Shown: positions 27,447 through 36,581 of the stretch, in pieces
Numbering within the stretch: the stretch's first letter is position 1
Layout of the letters: each line of letters starts with the position of its first letter
Assembly: GCF_013372125.1 (NCBI RefSeq)
Contig: NZ_CP053826.1
Location: forward strand, 1,860,001-1,924,000
Reading direction: 5' to 3'
DNA length: 64,000 nt
DNA from: Campylobacter curvus
GTDB taxonomy: Bacteria; Campylobacterota; Campylobacteria; Campylobacterales; Campylobacteraceae
Position numbers and translations under genes: made by a program
The notes under the pieces: model-generated
Seen by the model: only the letters and a program-made list of their open reading frames with translations
What the model was told of the DNA's origin: nothing
The model's database searches: none

Positions 27447-29828
27447 ATGTCAATTTCAAGACGAGATTTTTTAAAGACATCCGCTGCAGCTACGGCAATA
27501 GTATGCTCAAATCCTCTTCTAGCAAAGGAGAATAAAACCAAAAGCATACCGCACGCTTCAAATTTAGGTGCATTTTACGCTGACGTCGACGAAAACGGAA
27601 AGATAGTGAAAATTAGACCGCAGGTATCTGATAAAGACCCAAAATACCCCGGAAACGAGGCATGGATAGACAGGGTTTATTCCGATACCAGAATAAAATA
27701 TCCTTGCGTTAGAAAAAGCTACCTAGAAGGTAAAAACGCTCCCGAGCTTCGCGGCAAAGAGGAATTCGTGCGAGTAAGCTGGGACGAGGCGATGAAGCTA
27801 ATAGTTAAAAAGCTTCAAAGCGTAAAGACGGACGAAATTTATAATGCAAGTGGCGGCTGGGGGCATCCAGGTCTTCTTCACAACTGTAGCTCCGTGGCGG
27901 GTAGATTTTTTAATACCGTTTTTGGCGGAGCGGTAGGAACTGACGGCGAGTATAGCAACGGTGCTGCGGGCAGAGTAAATGCAACTATCGTTGGAGATTT
28001 GGAAGTTTATTCTCTGCAAACCGCACATGAAGCAATGCTTGAAAATACGAAAGTTTATGTGATGTGGGGTGCCGATTTGTTTAAATGCAATCAGATCGAT
28101 TTCATGATAGCAAATCGCGGGAATAATCCTTATTTTGAAAAATATGCAAAATCGGGAATAAAATTTATCACGATTGATCCGCAATACACGGAAATTGCCA
28201 AGAAATTTAACGCCGAGTGGATTAAAATTCGCCCGAATACCGACGTGGCGCTTATGCTTGGAATGTGCCATTATCTATATACAAGTAACCAATATGATAA
28301 AGAATTTATCGAAAAATACACTTTTGGATTTGATAAATTCCTGCCTTATCTACTTGGTAGGAGCGAAGATATGGTAGAAAAAACTCCTGCCTGGGCAGCA
28401 AAGATAACGGGTGTTGAGGAGAGCGTTATAAAAGCGCTTGTCGATACTTTTGTAAAAAATCGCACATTTTTAGCAGGCAACTGGGCTATGCAAAGAGCCC
28501 ATCACGGAGAGCAGGTCGACTGGATGCTTATGGTGCTTGCTTCGATGATAGGACAAGTTGGGCTTCCAGGCGGCGGATTTGGATTTTCTATGCATTATGG
28601 CGGCGGCGGACAAGCGTTTTCGGGCGTTAGTTTGCCGGTAGGCTTGCCGCAAGGTAAAAACAAAGTAGACGCAAAAATTCCAGCCTCAAGAGTTAGCGAA
28701 GCTTTGTTAAATCCGGGCAAAAAGATCAAATTTAAAGGCTCTGAGATAACATATCCAGATATAAAAGTCATGTATATAACGGGCGCAACCGTTTTAGGAC
28801 ACCATCCAAATACAAATGAACTTATAAAAGCTATCCGCAAGCTTGATACCGTGATAGTTCATGAGCCTTGGTGGACACCGATGGCAAAGATGGCTGATAT
28901 AGTGCTTCCTTCTACGACTCCGCTCGAAAGAGACGATATAAGCTATGGCGGCTCTTATTCGCAAGACTATGTTTATGCGATGAGAAAGGTTGTAGAGCCG
29001 CTTTTTGAAGCTAGAAACGATTATGACGTTTTTGCTCAGATGGCAAAAATGGTGGGCGAAAAAGAGCATCGTAAATTTACAAGCGGTAAGAGCAAAGAGG
29101 AGATCATAAGAAGCTTTTACGAAAGAAGCGATTGCGTTAATTACGTAAGTTTTGATGAATTTTGGGAAAAAGGATATTTACACTTTGAGCCAGGTGAAGA
29201 GGCAAAGAAATTTGTTCGTCACGCTGCATTTAGAGCTGATCCGGTAGCAAATAAACTAGCTACGGAAACGGGTAAAATTCAAATTTTCTCGCAAAAATTC
29301 GCTGATTATAAACTTGATGATTTTAAGGGACATCCTATGTGGTTTGAGCCTGCAGAATGGCTTGGCAATGGAGAACTTACAAAGCAATATCCGCTTCATT
29401 TGCTAAGTCCGCACCCAAAATATCGCATCCACTCTCAGCTTGATAACTCTTTTGTAAGAAAAGCATATAAGGTAGGAAATAGAGAGCCTGTGCTTATAAA
29501 CTATGAAGACGCTAAGAAATTTGGCATAAAAGACGGCGATACGGTTGAAGTATATAACGACAGGGGTAGAATTTTAGCAGGCGCCGTCGTAAGCAAAGAC
29601 ATTATGAAGGGCGTCGTGTCGATAAGCGAAGGTGCTTGGTATGATCCTGAAAATTTAACAGATGAAAACCCAAGATGCAACGCAGGACACGTAAATTTAT
29701 TAACCAGCTCAAGACCTACTTCGACTATGGCACAAGCGACTTCTATCAATACTTGCTTGGTAGCTATCAAAAAAGTTGATGCCAAGGCTTATGCCGGCAT
29801 TAAAACACCGATAATAAAAGGAGCATAA
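27447..29828 (+). CDS. torA: TorA/BisC-type trimethylamine-N-oxide reductase
   Basis: Periplasmic molybdenum enzyme for N-/S-oxides. Tat leader RRDFLKTSAAATAIVC at the N-terminus. There is no N-terminal Fe-S Cys motif, as expected for TorA/DorA/BisC. The Ser ligand region is DGEYSNGAAGRV. Other landmarks: MWGADLFKCNQIDF, NWAMQRAHHGEQVDW, GGGGQAFSG, HEPWWTPMAKMADIVLPSTTPLERDD and SPHPKYRIHSQLDNS. 793 residues. AAGGAGAAAGA upstream. Paired with a monohaem cytochrome gene one base later, as in the Cj0264c-Cj0265c pair of C. jejuni. Located inside the tRNA-Ser-bounded segment. Confidence 0.9.
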   Translation: MSISRRDFLKTSAAATAIVCSNPLLAKENKTKSIPHASNLGAFYADVDENGKIVKIRPQVSDKDPKYPGNEAWIDRVYSDTRIKYPCVRKSYLEGKNAPELRGKEEFVRVSWDEAMKLIVKKLQSVKTDEIYNASGGWGHPGLLHNCSSVAGRFFNTVFGGAVGTDGEYSNGAAGRVNATIVGDLEVYSLQTAHEAMLENTKVYVMWGADLFKCNQIDFMIANRGNNPYFEKYAKSGIKFITIDPQYTEIAKKFNAEWIKIRPNTDVALMLGMCHYLYTSNQYDKEFIEKYTFGFDKFLPYLLGRSEDMVEKTPAWAAKITGVEESVIKALVDTFVKNRTFLAGNWAMQRAHHGEQVDWMLMVLASMIGQVGLPGGGFGFSMHYGGGGQAFSGVSLPVGLPQGKNKVDAKIPASRVSEALLNPGKKIKFKGSEITYPDIKVMYITGATVLGHHPNTNELIKAIRKLDTVIVHEPWWTPMAKMADIVLPSTTPLERDDISYGGSYSQDYVYAMRKVVEPLFEARNDYDVFAQMAKMVGEKEHRKFTSGKSKEEIIRSFYERSDCVNYVSFDEFWEKGYLHFEPGEEAKKFVRHAAFRADPVANKLATETGKIQIFSQKFADYKLDDFKGHPMWFEPAEWLGNGELTKQYPLHLLSPHPKYRIHSQLDNSFVRKAYKVGNREPVLINYEDAKKFGIKDGDTVEVYNDRGRILAGAVVSKDIMKGVVSISEGAWYDPENLTDENPRCNAGHVNLLTSSRPTSTMAQATSINTCLVAIKKVDAKAYAGIKTPIIKGA

Positions 29829-30362
29829 ATGAGAAAAATTCTATTTTTAGCGGCGGTTTTGGCAAATTTTGTTTTTGCAAAAGATATGTTTATCTTTGAT
29901 ATCAAGGCCGATTTGCTTGATCCTAAAACCAAAGAGGTCGTAGGTGAAATTTACGAAGGTACGCCCGTAAAATTTATAAAGCAAGAGGGTGATTTATCGC
30001 TTATCGAAGTTAGCGGAGAGGTTACCGATAACAAAAATATCTTAGCCTACAAAAAAGATCCGTTGATAACCTTTTTGATGCTTAAAAATCAAGAGGCAAA
30101 GCCGAAGGCGCAGTACCTAATAGACAGCAAAAAGTTAAATGAAAATAGCTATGCCTCATGGGAAGAGGCGGAGCTTGTTTATTATGACACTTGTAGCTCA
30201 TGTCACGCGGCTCACAAACCAAAAGAGCATTTGATGAACGAATGGGATGCATATCTAACCGCTATGCAAACATTTGCCAAAATAAACGATGAAGAAAAAG
30301 CTAGAATACTACGCTTTATGCAAGCCTTCGCAAAAGACGGAATCGCAAAAGAAGAAGATTAA
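29829..30362 (+). CDS. Monohaem c-type cytochrome partner of the TorA-like reductase
   Basis: Secreted electron donor for the reductase. Signal peptide to about residue 19 (...NFVFAKD), an unknown N-terminal domain (~20-100), then one haem-binding motif CSSCH (~118-122) and a C-terminal helix with Met candidates (MNEWDAYLTAMQTF; RFMQAF). 177 residues; immediately downstream of the reductase gene. Similar in layout to Cj0265c. It replaces the multihaem TorC of enterobacteria. Confidence 0.87.
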   Translation: MRKILFLAAVLANFVFAKDMFIFDIKADLLDPKTKEVVGEIYEGTPVKFIKQEGDLSLIEVSGEVTDNKNILAYKKDPLITFLMLKNQEAKPKAQYLIDSKKLNENSYASWEEAELVYYDTCSSCHAAHKPKEHLMNEWDAYLTAMQTFAKINDEEKARILRFMQAFAKDGIAKEED

Positions 30363-30371
30363 AAACTTTTA

Positions 30372-30403
30372 GGTCAAATTTGGATAGAAATCTAAATTTG
30401 ACC
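30372..30403 (+). terminator. Stem-loop after the torA-cytochrome operon
   Basis: GGTCAAATTT / AAATTTGACC, ten perfect pairs, loop of 12 that can pair further (GAT/ATC). Located 10 bases after the cytochrome stop. Confidence 0.6.
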
Positions 30404-30588
30404 CATTGTAAAATCAAATAGTTGCTAACTTCAAACAAAAAGGAGTTTGGTTGGTAACTTTATATCTTTAAATAAATTTCCAAAAAAAATTAAATATTTT
30501 ATTAGCAAAGATCATCTTTGATGGATAAAGTTTTGTTTAAGCTGTATCTTTCTAAATAAAAATTTTGCCCGTCTGGCTAAGACCTTAC

Positions 30589-30643
30589 AGCAAGCTCAGT
30601 TTGAGCTTGCTAAGTAAGTTTATCAACATATAAAAATGTTGAT
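30589..30643. repeat. Two adjacent hairpins in the torA-integrase gap
   Basis: AGCAAGCTCA-GTT-TGAGCTTGCT (30589-30611) is a perfect 10-bp stem. ATCAACAT-ATAAAA-ATGTTGAT (30622-30643) follows. They occupy the 578-bp gap between the cytochrome gene and the truncated recombinase, which contains no gene. Confidence 0.55.
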
Positions 30644-30695
30644 GTTTAATAGAAGTGAATCTAGATAATTAAAGTGTATGGTAGCATAATTTTAC

Positions 30696-30919
30696 GTAAT
30701 GTTACATAAGGTAAAACCACGTAAAACACGTATAGTGAAGTACAGTAAGGTAAAACACGTATACTAAAGTAAAACTACGTAAAATAGGTATACTTAAGTA
30801 TAGTAACGTAAATTACATATAGTAAAGTAAGTATACGTATTTTACGTATAGTGAAGTTAGGTTAAGTATGGTAAGGTATAGTGAAGTAAAACACGTATAC
30901 CTAAGTAAAGTTACGTAAT
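30696..30919. repeat. Degenerate 5-bp-phased GTANN repeat array
   Basis: About 220 bp that can be read as GTATA, GTGAA, GTAAG, GTAAC and similar pentamers with interspersed 9-mers GTAAAACAC (30721, 30750, 30886). The compound unit GTAAAACACGTATA occurs three times; GTATAGTGAAGT also occurs three times. TA steps recur every 5 bp. No reading frame and no Shine-Dalgarno. It abuts the 3' end of a truncated tyrosine recombinase gene. Function unknown: recombinase or replication binding array, or a decayed microsatellite. Confidence 0.7.
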
Positions 30920-30939
30920 AAAATGTATTATGAGATATA

Positions 30940-31536
30940 TTAGTAACTTACCATTTCAACTTTTGCTTTTAACACACTAGCATTTATATTTGTAGCATAG
31001 GTTCCAAGTAAAATTTTATACTGTTTCTCATGTCCTACTATTTGAGCTATGATATTTGGCTCTACTTCTTGTTGGACAAGCGTATCTATAAAATAGTGTC
31101 TAAAAGAGTAAAAAGTCTTTTGCTTATCGTTGCTTATTAGTTTTCGTTGTATTTGAGATCTAAAAATTTCAGAAAAGTCTTTATTGCTTACTTTAAAGAT
31201 GCTTTTGTTTGAGCTAGCTCTTTGTTTTACAAACTCCATTAGTCCAAGCTCTATTAGCTTACTATGAACTGATACAAGCCTTATGGAATTTATATTTTTA
31301 GTACTCTTGCCATCATCTCTATTTATACTAAAGCAAAGCACGTTATTGTGCTGCACGATGTCACGTGCTCTTAGCTGAACTATCTCATTTATCCTCATAC
31401 CACTATATGCTGCTATCATGGTTATATAGTATAAATCATTTGCACTTATGCGTTTGCTAGGTGTTGTGTTAGTCTCTTTAAAATTTTGGACTATTTTAAA
31501 GATAGTGTTGGCTTCATCCTTGCTGTAAGGTAGCAC
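30940..31536 (-). pseudogene. Truncated tyrosine recombinase (catalytic domain only)
   Basis: Carries the catalytic residues: Arg in YSGMRINEIVQL, the HxxR-type box as YSFRHYF, VGHEKQ and the nucleophile Tyr in GTYATN. The N-terminal DNA-binding domain is missing. Upstream the frame closes after four codons, and helicase remnants on the opposite strand begin at once, so the gene was cut at about 31548. It could still encode a 198-residue protein from a GTG start. Confidence 0.7.
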
Positions 31537-31548
31537 CTTAAGCCGAAT

Positions 31549-32661
31549 TTAGAGCTAAATTTAGCGCTCACCTAGCAAAGCATCCGATCGACTACGTCCT
31601 TTGCGACGAGACACAGGATATGCCGGCCAGATTTATGGGGGTTATTTACGAGGAGATAAAGGACTGCGTGTTTTTTTATAGATGAGGCGCAGAAATTTTA
31701 CCCCCATACGATGAATAGCATCGCAGATATCTTTCATCATCCAAAATTTGAGCGCATAGACATGAGAGGGCGGGTAAAAAATCTAAAAAAACGTCTACCG
31801 AATACCATCAAATATCGCTAGATGCGCATTTGAAATCTTGCAAAACGATAGTACCATAAATACCTACTATAAAAACAGCTTTTACCTAGATAAAAGCTTT
31901 TTGAAAGATATCGAATGCGTACTGCAAGACGGAAGCGTGAATATAAAGGCGATGGATGACTTTGCGCAACTTAGAGGCGTTTTAGAGTCCTTGCCCGTAA
32001 ACGAAACTAGCGTAGTTTTAAGCAATAGTAAGAAATCGGTCGAGGGCATAAAAGAATACGCCTTACCAAAAGATAAAAACATAGATGTGCTTACGATGCA
32101 ATCTATCAAAGGCCTTGAAGCGCAAAACGTCGTTATACACAACTTTTTGCCGTTTCTGCAAACGACGCTAAAAAACGACCGCAAGCTATTTTATAGAAAA
32201 ATTTATGTTTTATTAACTAGAAGCAAGGAAAATTTATACGTTTCGATTCCAGAAAAGCTTGACGAAAATTTGCCTGCTGAGATAAAAGCATAATAGAAAC
32301 GATAAAAAAATACGCAAGCATAGCAAAAGCTGCCGAAGGGCCGAGCAAAGACGAGAAAACCGCAAGCTCAAAAATAAAACTAGCCTCCATAAAACCCGTG
32401 CTAAGAGATATAAAAGACGGAGCCGAGCTAGTGATAGCCGGAAGCGAACTGTTTGCCATAATAGCGGGGCTATTTGGGTATAGCTTTAAATTTGGGCTTG
32501 CGACTACCAGTCAAACCGAAAAACCGATTTTATACCCATGTCTACATACTAAGTTTTATCAAAATTCGGCAGATTACGGTGTCTTATCTTATTTTGCAAT
32601 CATGGCGATGGGTTTATTTTTTGTTTTTCTAGATTTTCTAGGCTTTACGTGTCCGATTTGA
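31549..32661 (+). pseudogene. Decayed superfamily 1 (UvrD-like) helicase
   Basis: Three frames piece together one protein: HPIDYVLCDETQDMP (Walker B) up to 31670; then IDEAQKFYPHTMNSIADIF; then VYRIPSNIARCAFEI; then LTMQSIKGLEAQNVVIHNF and VLLTRSKENLYVS, typical of the last helicase motifs. Breaks coincide with homopolymers: T7 at 31671-31677, A7 at 31785-31791, A4 near 32285. The last piece (IIETIKKYASIAKAAEG...) runs to 32661, overlapping the 3' end of an integrase. The N-terminal Walker A part is missing. The longest intact piece is 31838-32293 (151 codons). Confidence 0.65.
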
Positions 32662-34208
32662 TTTTTTGGGATATTCAAATATTCAAAAATATCTTCAAAG
32701 ACATTAAGCCCTCGTATTGCTAATATTTTTGGATCCGCATACTCGGATTGCGAGTATGTACCCTGTGTCATATCGGGTGCATAACCAAGTATAGTTTTGG
32801 TTATTTTATATTTTACTTGATCTTCGATATCGTCTTTCCTTAGCCTTTTCGAATGTCCCATTAAATTTTTTAAAGTGTCTTGATATTCGATAAAATCCCT
32901 AGAATACAAATACTCATCAATCGCGTTAGCAAAATTTCCCCTAAGTCTATGGACGCTTACCGTATTATCTTTTATTACCTTATCTATTTCGGCATTGAGA
33001 GCTTTGGACAAAGTTCCTTTATTTGAATATATTTTTTTAATTTTTGCAATCCAGTCGTATTTGTAGAGATCTTTTAATAATGTATGCAATGGTATGTTTC
33101 TATAAAATATCTTATCGGCACCTTGCTTCGCGGTTTTTACCTTCAAAAACGGATGATCGCAATCCGTATAAAAACTATCTTTATTTAAATTATAAAATTC
33201 CTCCGTCCTGACACCCGTTAATAATAAAAATCTTAAACAATCTAATAGCTCTTTTCGTATGCCGCTATTTTTACCGCTAAATAATTCTTTTAACTCATCG
33301 AGAGTAAAATTTCTTTTATCCGTTGTATTTTTATCCACTTTATAGTTGCTAAGTTTTTCAAACGGATTACAACTCACATATTTTTCTTGCACTGCGTAAT
33401 TAAAAAATTTTCTTAGTCTGCCTATTATATTATTTGCATTTCCCTTACTGGTTTTATCTTTTATATGCTTTTGAAAATTTTGTGCACGCAGTTGCTTTAA
33501 TTCATAGATATTGTTGTTTTTCATATATTCTACTAATCTTTCAACGTCCTTTTTGTATCTCCCCAACGTATCATCAGAATACATCTGTTTATCCCCTTCG
33601 TGCATCTCATACAACTCATATGTTTCAAGCAAATCTATCTCTGGCTTAAGTTCATTATTTGCAGGCAATAGTTGTTTTTTACTTTTTGGTATTTTTTTAA
33701 GTGTTTCGCTCTCTAAGTACCCCGCAATATTGTCGGGTACAAATTGATTATTGATAAATCTGCCGCCTTTTACTTTTTCATCCGTTAAAATGCCGTACTT
33801 TATTACTTCTTCTGGTATATCGTAATTTTTAAGATCTATTACACCTGTTTTTGGCTCATTTTGCACATCAAGTTCGTTAACCGAATTCATGACGCTTTGA
33901 ATTTTCATTGCAGTATCTTTGAAAACGACTTGAAGGTAATATTTGGTAGGTATTGAGTTGTTTAATTTTTTTAAAATATTCGCTCTTTTTCGCCATTTAT
34001 CTTTGTCTTTTTTATTTCTGTCATAATTCTTTACGCAATAGTCCATATCTCTCTCAAGCTGCTCCTTATCTAGGGTGTTTCCGATAAAGCCCATCTTGAT
34101 ATTGTCTGTTTTGTTTATAAAAGCCTTTTCTATGCCAGAGTAAAACTCATAAAGCCTACCGAAGTCTGCGTTTTCTTCGTCAAGTAAATTTAAAATCTCT
34201 TTCTTCAT
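32589..34208 (-). CDS. Tyrosine recombinase/integrase, long form
   Basis: 539 residues. Residues ~1-200 are an island-specific N-terminal region, then a core-binding domain (~215-300, SDDTLGRYKKDVERLVEYM) and the catalytic domain: Arg in LLTGVRTEEFYNL, VHRLRGNFANAI, LMGHSKR and Tyr in TQGTYSQSEYAD. All catalytic residues are kept. AGGTG before ATG 34208. Second of two tandem recombinases next to tRNA-Ser. Confidence 0.88.
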   Translation of the reverse strand: MKKEILNLLDEENADFGRLYEFYSGIEKAFINKTDNIKMGFIGNTLDKEQLERDMDYCVKNYDRNKKDKDKWRKRANILKKLNNSIPTKYYLQVVFKDTAMKIQSVMNSVNELDVQNEPKTGVIDLKNYDIPEEVIKYGILTDEKVKGGRFINNQFVPDNIAGYLESETLKKIPKSKKQLLPANNELKPEIDLLETYELYEMHEGDKQMYSDDTLGRYKKDVERLVEYMKNNNIYELKQLRAQNFQKHIKDKTSKGNANNIIGRLRKFFNYAVQEKYVSCNPFEKLSNYKVDKNTTDKRNFTLDELKELFSGKNSGIRKELLDCLRFLLLTGVRTEEFYNLNKDSFYTDCDHPFLKVKTAKQGADKIFYRNIPLHTLLKDLYKYDWIAKIKKIYSNKGTLSKALNAEIDKVIKDNTVSVHRLRGNFANAIDEYLYSRDFIEYQDTLKNLMGHSKRLRKDDIEDQVKYKITKTILGYAPDMTQGTYSQSEYADPKILAIRGLNVFEDIFEYLNIPKNQIGHVKPRKSRKTKNKPIAMIAK

Positions 34209-34270
34209 ATTTCACCTCTTTTTGCCAAATTATACATAACTAGCTAAAGATATTCAATAGAATTTCATCG

Positions 34271-35533
34271 CTAGAGACTGGAAAATATATTTAGACCATT
34301 CATAGCTTTTAACTTTGCTTTTAGCGAGATATCCTTGGCGTATACGTCTGTCGCTAGATCGGTAGCGTGCCCGAGTAGTACCGAGGTAACATCCGTAAAA
34401 CCATTTTCTAAGGAGTAATTTTTAATAGCGGACGCAAAATTTGCCCTTAGCCTATGAAAGCTTACGTTGGAGTCCGGCAAAACGGCATGAATATGTTTGT
34501 TAAGCCTTTTTCCAAGATAATTACAATCGCTTTTACCTTTTTTTATTTTCGTTAACCACTTCATATCGCTTAGACGATATATATTTTTATGTATCGGCAG
34601 CTCTCTGAATTTAACATCTCCGCCTTTTTGCTTGGCAGTTTGAACTTTGATAATTTTAATACCGTCTCGCTCGCTTACGCTACTTTCATCTAAGCTCCAA
34701 ATTTCGCTAAGCCTAAGTCCAGTGTGCAAGGCAAACGCCATATAATCTTTAAGCTCTTTTTTATCCGTCTTAAAAATCTTAACCAGTTCGTCCATGCTAA
34801 AATTATCCTTCGGCGATTTTTGATCTTTGGAAATTTTAAACGAGCTTAAAAGCTTAAACGGGTTTTGAGATATAAGGCCTATTTTGATAGCATAGTCAAA
34901 CATTCTACTTGCGTAGCACGTGTAGTTATTGATGGTCTTTTTGTTAAGCCTTTTATTATTTAAGAGATGTAATTGAAAATCCTCGCAGTCTTGGTAAGAA
35001 ATTTGGGTTATCTGCTTGTGCTTAAAATAAATGTCAAGTGCTTTGGCTACCCTCTGATAGTATCCGGTATTTTTACTATTTGACTTCTTACTTTCGTTTT
35101 GAGCGTATCTGGATGCTATATCCGTAAATTTTATCGATTTTCGTGTTTTCTTTGCCCTATCGTTTTCTTGACATTCTTTTCTATCGATAAACATATCGTT
35201 GTCGGCTTTGGTAATCCCATAAATGCCCGATATAACTTTTTCAAATATTTCTTTATATTCGGTCGTCGGTAGTCGATGCGATTTGTTTTTAATATTTTTT
35301 TGAATGTTGCGTATCTTGTATCTTAACGGTAAATCAATAAATTTTTTGGTTTGAACAGAATTACGTCTGTTATCGGCTTCGTTTTTTATTTTTAAAGCGA
35401 TGGCTTTGGCCTCAAACTCATTGTCCGTAAATAGGCAATATTTGACGGTGATAATTTTATCATTTTTCAAGGCCTTATCGAAATAGTAGTAGCTTGGTCT
35501 ATTTTTGATTCGAGTTATTAATTTAGAAGTCAT
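34271..35533 (-). CDS. Tyrosine recombinase/integrase adjacent to tRNA-Ser
   Basis: 420 residues. Core-binding domain ~145-225 (YYQRVAKALDIYFKH), catalytic Arg in LHTGLRLSEIWSL, FHRLRANFASAI, LLGHATD and nucleophile Tyr in DVYAKD. It lies 157 bp from the attachment repeat in the tRNA-Ser 3' end, so it is the most likely integrase of the element. Related in layout to the 539-residue recombinase downstream; the pair may act together. Confidence 0.88.
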   Translation of the reverse strand: MTSKLITRIKNRPSYYYFDKALKNDKIITVKYCLFTDNEFEAKAIALKIKNEADNRRNSVQTKKFIDLPLRYKIRNIQKNIKNKSHRLPTTEYKEIFEKVISGIYGITKADNDMFIDRKECQENDRAKKTRKSIKFTDIASRYAQNESKKSNSKNTGYYQRVAKALDIYFKHKQITQISYQDCEDFQLHLLNNKRLNKKTINNYTCYASRMFDYAIKIGLISQNPFKLLSSFKISKDQKSPKDNFSMDELVKIFKTDKKELKDYMAFALHTGLRLSEIWSLDESSVSERDGIKIIKVQTAKQKGGDVKFRELPIHKNIYRLSDMKWLTKIKKGKSDCNYLGKRLNKHIHAVLPDSNVSFHRLRANFASAIKNYSLENGFTDVTSVLLGHATDLATDVYAKDISLKAKLKAMNGLNIFSSL

Positions 35534-35689
35534 TGCAAACTCCTAATCTAATAAGCAAACGATGTAACAGAAATCCAAATTCGGTGTAACAAAATAAAAT
35601 CGTCCGAAATTTGAGACGAAAATATGGTGATATAGGCTGCTTAAAAATGCTGAAATACAGATATCTGAAGATATATTTTAAGAGTGGTT

Positions 35690-35707
35690 GTGGCCGGGAG
35701 ATAGGGA
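35690..35707 (+). repeat. Right attachment site in tRNA-Ser 3' end
   Basis: Same 18 bases as 23446-23463. The element restores the tRNA 3' end on this side, so the tRNA stays complete. Confidence 0.8.
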
Positions 35708-35780
35708 TTCGAACCCCAGGAGGCTTTCACACCTCAACGGTTTTCAAGACCGCCGCTTTCGACCGCTCAGCCATCTCCCG
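35691..35780 (-). tRNA. tRNA-Ser (TGA)
   Basis: Acceptor CGGGAGA/TCTCCCG with encoded CCA, long variable arm typical of serine, T loop TTCGAAT, and anticodon loop CTTGAAA giving TGA. Target of the island integrase at its 3' end. Confidence 0.95.
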
Positions 35781-35829
35781 AAAATGAAGTTTTGTGATTA
35801 TAGCGAACTTTGCTTAAAATTTACTATAA

Positions 35830-35985
35830 CTATTCGGTTTTTTCTTTGACGTAAGTAGCGCCGTCGTTGATCTTTTCTTTAGTCCATTCTTTAGCGTTAT
35901 GAGTGTCTTCTTTCACTCCATGCCATGTGTTTGAACAACCCATCATAAAAAACATAGCACATACTGCCAAAAGTATCTTTCGCAT
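35830..35985 (-). CDS. Entericidin-like small lipoprotein
   Basis: Fifty-one residues: a signal peptide with lipobox (MFFMMGCSN, Cys17), then a short Lys/Glu/Thr-rich tail (HNAKEWTKEKINDG). Size and pattern match entericidin A/B-type lipoproteins. AAAGGAAAAAT before the ATG. It sits alone between tRNA genes. Its role in stress or envelope integrity is not known here. Confidence 0.75.
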   Translation of the reverse strand: MRKILLAVCAMFFMMGCSNTWHGVKEDTHNAKEWTKEKINDGATYVKEKTE

Positions 35986-36003
35986 ATTTTTCCTTTCTTA
36001 AAT

Positions 36004-36076
36004 GGAGGCGACACCCGGATTCGAACCGGGGATCAAAGCTTTGCAGGCTCATGCCTTACCACTTGGCTATGTCGCC
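36004..36076 (-). tRNA. tRNA-Cys (GCA)
   Basis: Acceptor GGCGACA/TGTCGCC, T arm CCCCGGTTCGAATCCGGG, anticodon loop CTGCAAA, CCA encoded. Confidence 0.93.
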
Positions 36077-36083
36077 ACCGTGA

Positions 36084-36170
36084 TGGTGCCCGAGACCGGA
36101 CTTGAACCGGTACGGTAAAAACTACCGAGGGATTTTAAGTCCCTTGCGTCTACCATTCCGCCACTCGGGC
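36084..36170 (-). tRNA. tRNA-Leu (TAA)
   Basis: Acceptor GCCCGAG/CTCGGGC, long variable arm (CGGTAGTTTTTACCG), T loop TTCAAGT typical of leucine, anticodon loop CTTAAAA, CCA encoded. Confidence 0.95.
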
Positions 36171-36176
36171 ATCTGA

Positions 36177-36251
36177 TGGAGCGGGAAACGAGATTCGAAC
36201 TCGCGACCCCAACCTTGGCAAGGTTGTGCTCTACCCCTGAGCTATTCCCGC
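36177..36251 (-). tRNA. tRNA-Gly (GCC)
   Basis: Acceptor GCGGGAA/TTCCCGC, anticodon stem CAACC with loop TTGCCAA, T arm GCGAGTTCGAATCTCGT, CCA encoded. Third of three minus-strand tRNAs with spacers of 6-7 bases, probably one transcript. Confidence 0.95.
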
Positions 36252-36355
36252 GTTAAAGATTGCAATGTTAGCCAAAATTTGCTTAAAATTTTATTTTTCT
36301 TAATGTTAATTTCAAAATTCTGTAAGGCTTAAAATTGTAAAATAGCAAATCCTTT

Positions 36356-36431
<76 letters not shown>

Positions 36432-36581
36432 TCGTTTTTCACCACTTCCTTGCGCAGATTTATCACTATTTAAGATCCAAAAATCATATCCTAAATTCCA
36501 TAAATCAAATTTGATTCTGATAATGCTTTATATTTTATTTAATAAATTTAGCATAAAATTACAACTTTCAAAGGACGATCC

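Noticed and set aside
30696-30919. CRISPR-like array
   Set aside because: Units are 5-9 bp without spacers of regular length and no cas genes lie nearby.
35688-35800. Disrupted tRNA-Ser
   Set aside because: The gene is complete with acceptor stem and CCA; only the 18-base scar at 23446 is a fragment.
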